Source: Hydrocarboniphaga sp. (GTDB lineage: Bacteria > Pseudomonadota > Gammaproteobacteria > Nevskiales > Nevskiaceae). From it: 64,000 nt of DNA. The number at the start of each line of letters is the position of its first letter. The stretch's first letter is position 1. Of the stretch, positions 62,439-64,000 are shown in pieces. Location of the stretch: NCBI RefSeq assembly GCF_028291725.1, contig NZ_JAQGNT010000009.1, forward strand, positions 62,001 through 126,000. Reading direction: 5' to 3'. A program made the translations under genes and the position numbers. The notes under the pieces are model-generated. The model had not been told where the DNA came from. It searched no databases and was given only the letters and a program-made list of their open reading frames with translations.

Positions 62439-62826
62439 CTAGGTCTCCGCGCGCCGCCCGCATCTGCGCGTCTAATTGTGGTCGAGGCCTGCGTCGCGCC
62501 GATGGCGCGATCTGCAGTGCCTCATACAGTAGCAAAAGTGCCCCGGCCGCCGGGCCGGGCCACTGCCCCGCTGGCACCAGCGGCTGGTGCGGCAGGATCA
62601 ACGGCGCGGGCACCTGGCGCAAGCAACAAGCGGAGCAGCGTCGCCAGAAACGCCAGAGCCGTTCCGGGCCGGCCGGAATCCGTTCGGCCGCTGATCTAGG
62701 GCCTGTTGACATTTAATTGGCCAGCGCAGCGATCAATTAAATGTCAACAGGCCCTAGGCAGTGGACGAAGGGTTTTCTGAACAGGAGCTTACATCTCATG
62801 GCAGCGGTTTTGCTTATAGTCATTCC
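62439..62826. other. 388-bp region between fimV and a divergent gene
   Basis: Holds the perfect palindrome at 62696-62757 and otherwise no supported gene. The frame at 62419-62712 (minus) overlaps fimV and begins inside the palindrome, so it is not accepted. The fimV and divergent-gene promoters must lie here; no good hexamers were fixed. Confidence 0.4.
62696..62757. repeat. Perfect 62-bp palindromic element with CTAG ends
   Basis: Two exact 24-bp arms (62696-62719 and 62734-62757) starting CTAGGGCCTGTTGACATTTA, with a 14-base loop GCCAGCGCAGCGAT. AT-richer than its surroundings. No second copy in this window. Structure suggests a small mobile repeat; CTAG is also at the ends of MITE-like copy B. 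Confidence 0.8.
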
Positions 62827-63597
62827 ATGGTTTCAAGAAATCGTCGTATTCAATATCTGATTGGCGCCGCGTTACTCACCTCGTTCGGAGCGCGCGGCCA
62901 TGCGCAGGCCGTGGACACTGCCGAGCTGTCGGTGCTGTATGCCTCGCCTGCATTCCAGCAGAGCGTGATGCAGAAAGTCGGCAAGCCGACACTCGCCGCG
63001 GGCCAGCGCAGCGTGCTCGGCGCCAGCGCGCCGCCTTCATCGGCCGCAGTGCGCATCTACATGCCGGAGACCGTCAGTGCCGACCTCGACTACCAGGCTC
63101 AGGAGGGCATCAGCCGCACCTTGCGCGAGCAACTCGCGCGCCGCGTCGTCAATGCCGATCCACAACAGGAGCCCGAGGTGCGCACCGCACTGGCCAGCGG
63201 CTGGATCTGGCAACAGTTCGATGCGCTGCTGTCCGGCATCGGCTACTCGAGCCGCAACCTCGCCGACGTGATGGCCTCGTATTACGTCGGCAGCTGGGAA
63301 ATCGTCAATCATACGGTCGTGCCGCCCAACTACTTCCGGGCGGTGCGCAATCAGCTCGCTCGTTCATTGCGGCACAGCCCGGAAATCATTCTTATGAGCG
63401 ACGCCGAGAAGCAGCGCACCTCGGAAGCGCTCGGCATCCTGACCACGGTCGCCGGCAACGGCAGCCAGGAGCTGCTGAAAAAAGGCGATCAGATCGGTTA
63501 TCTGGCGATGCAGAGCGCGGTCTACGAATCCCTGTTGTTGCAGGGCATCGATCTGAAGCATCTGACGCTGACGTACCTTGGCTTTCAGCCGAGCTGA
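62827..63597 (+). CDS. Secreted protein of unknown function (DUF6683-like)
   Basis: About 256 residues from ATG 62827, which gives a proper signal peptide (RRIQYLIGAALLTSFGARGHAQ region, cleavage near residue 26). The rest is helical, with LASGWIWQQFDALLSGIGYSSRNLADVMASYY resembling DUF6683 proteins; that match is tentative. Periplasmic or exported. Opposite in direction to asd and fimV, which it separates, and flanked by a palindrome and a REP element. Confidence 0.6.
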   Translation: MVSRNRRIQYLIGAALLTSFGARGHAQAVDTAELSVLYASPAFQQSVMQKVGKPTLAAGQRSVLGASAPPSSAAVRIYMPETVSADLDYQAQEGISRTLREQLARRVVNADPQQEPEVRTALASGWIWQQFDALLSGIGYSSRNLADVMASYYVGSWEIVNHTVVPPNYFRAVRNQLARSLRHSPEIILMSDAEKQRTSEALGILTTVAGNGSQELLKKGDQIGYLAMQSAVYESLLLQGIDLKHLTLTYLGFQPS

Positions 63598-63611
63598 AAT
63601 CTCCGCTTAAC

Positions 63612-63690
63612 GTAGGTCGGCAATCCCTTGCCAACATGCCAAGTCGATACGCAATCGAGGCCTCACGTCGGCAAAGGATTGCCGACCTAC
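63612..63690. repeat. REP/BIME-like inverted repeat, family I copy 3
   Basis: 79 bp, GTAGGTCGGCAATC to GATTGCCGACCTAC. Its terminal CTAC supplies the TAG stop codon of asd on the minus strand (63687-63689). Confidence 0.9.
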
Positions 63691-64000
63691 GCGGCCAGCA
63701 GGATCCGCAGCATCCGCCGCAGCGGCTCGGCCGCGCCCCACAGCAGCTGATCGCCGCAGGTAAACGCAGCCAGATATTCCGGCCCCATGTTGAGCTTTCG
63801 CAGACGGCCGACCGGCACCTGCAGCCGGCCGCTAACCGCGGCCGGCGTCAGCTCGCGCATACTGGCCTCGCGATCGTTCGGCACCACGCGCACCCAGTCG
63901 TTGGCGGTCCCGATCAGCGCCTGGATCTCGGCCAGCGGCACGTCGCGGTGCAGCTTGATCGTCAGCGCTTGGCTGTGGCAGCGCATTGCGCCGATGCGCA
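63687..64000 (-). CDS. asd: Aspartate-semialdehyde dehydrogenase, C-terminal part
   Basis: Partial gene; the upstream part is beyond the right edge. The visible part contains [16 protein letters not shown] (catalytic His region), [33 protein letters not shown] and [19 protein letters not shown], as in long-form Asd of gammaproteobacteria. Makes aspartate semialdehyde for lysine, methionine and threonine. Stop codon lies in a REP element. Confidence 0.93.
   Translation of the reverse strand, partial: RIGAMRCHSQALTIKLHRDVPLAEIQALIGTANDWVRVVPNDREASMRELTPAAVSGRLQVPVGRLRKLNMGPEYLAAFTCGDQLLWGAAEPLRRMLRILLAA

Noticed and set aside
60687..62699. 670-codon open frame on the plus strand opposite fimV
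   Set aside because: Product is Arg/Gly/Gln low complexity, antisense to the Pro/Ala-rich linker of fimV; no start signal.
62419..62712. 97-codon minus-strand frame before fimV
   Set aside because: Starts inside the palindrome, overlaps the fimV start, and has no ribosome binding site or family.
1..64000. tRNA, rRNA or prophage/integrase genes
   Set aside because: None recognised on either strand; the mobile features are limited to repeats.

Overview
The window is high-GC, gene-dense gammaproteobacterial chromosome. Diagnostic housekeeping neighbourhoods are fabD-fabG-acpP-fabF, pabB-mltG-tmk-holB-pilZ, gyrA-serC-serA-pheA-hisC-tyrA-aroA-cmk-rpsA-ihfB-lapA-lapB, and asd/fimV-truA-trpF-trpB. 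Together with a type II secretion pseudopilin operon next to a rhombosortase, they fit an environmental gammaproteobacterium near the Nevskiales/Xanthomonadales-Pseudomonas part of the tree. The lineage is an inference; no rRNA is present.

Layout. 1-5.5 kb is an accessory catabolic cluster: a partial cytochrome P450, a PaaK/LuxE-like adenylate-forming enzyme, an SDR, a divergent GlxA-type AraC regulator and a deleted SDR pseudogene, followed by a vapBC module. 5.7-14.1 kb holds two DUF3604 paralogues, a HupE/UreJ-type membrane protein, a membrane-anchored parvulin isomerase and a divergent TonB-dependent receptor. This reads as one uncharacterised envelope system. 14.5-24.6 kb is regulatory and unassigned: an orphan lipoprotein, a zinc-ribbon/class III cyclase/AAA/TPR protein, a stress-type small protein with an FNR-like promoter, a membrane metallophosphoesterase, a DksA relative with a long Lys/Ala/Pro tail and a degenerate zinc site, and a cyclic-nucleotide-binding/rhodanese fusion. 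24.7-32.7 kb carries pilZ, DNA replication, cell wall, folate and fatty-acid synthesis genes on the minus strand. 32.7-39.5 kb is rhombosortase divergent from gspGHIJKLMN. 39.5-43.9 kb holds nudJ-mnmA, a DUF2239 gene coupled to a truncated SnoaL gene, and lapAB-ihfB. 44-57 kb covers rpsA through gyrA, interrupted by a second vapBC. 57-64 kb holds a DUF3309 micro-protein, trpB-trpF-truA-fimV, an inserted secreted protein gene and the end of asd.

Repeats are the strongest non-coding theme. At least four families of GTAG...CTAC-bounded inverted repeats (REP/BIME-like) occur here, two of them with three copies each. There are also two related MITE-like elements, one with both ends in CTAG, and a perfect 24-bp-armed palindrome. 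Several sit exactly at gene ends, and two supply the stop codon of the neighbouring gene (fabD, asd). REP copies also lie where gene order departs from the usual, for example trpB without trpA and the gspI/gspJ junction.

The best candidates for undescribed biology are the DUF3604-HupE-PPIase-TonB receptor locus, the zinc-site-degenerate tailed DksA, and the DUF2239 operon with its paired operator-like palindromes.
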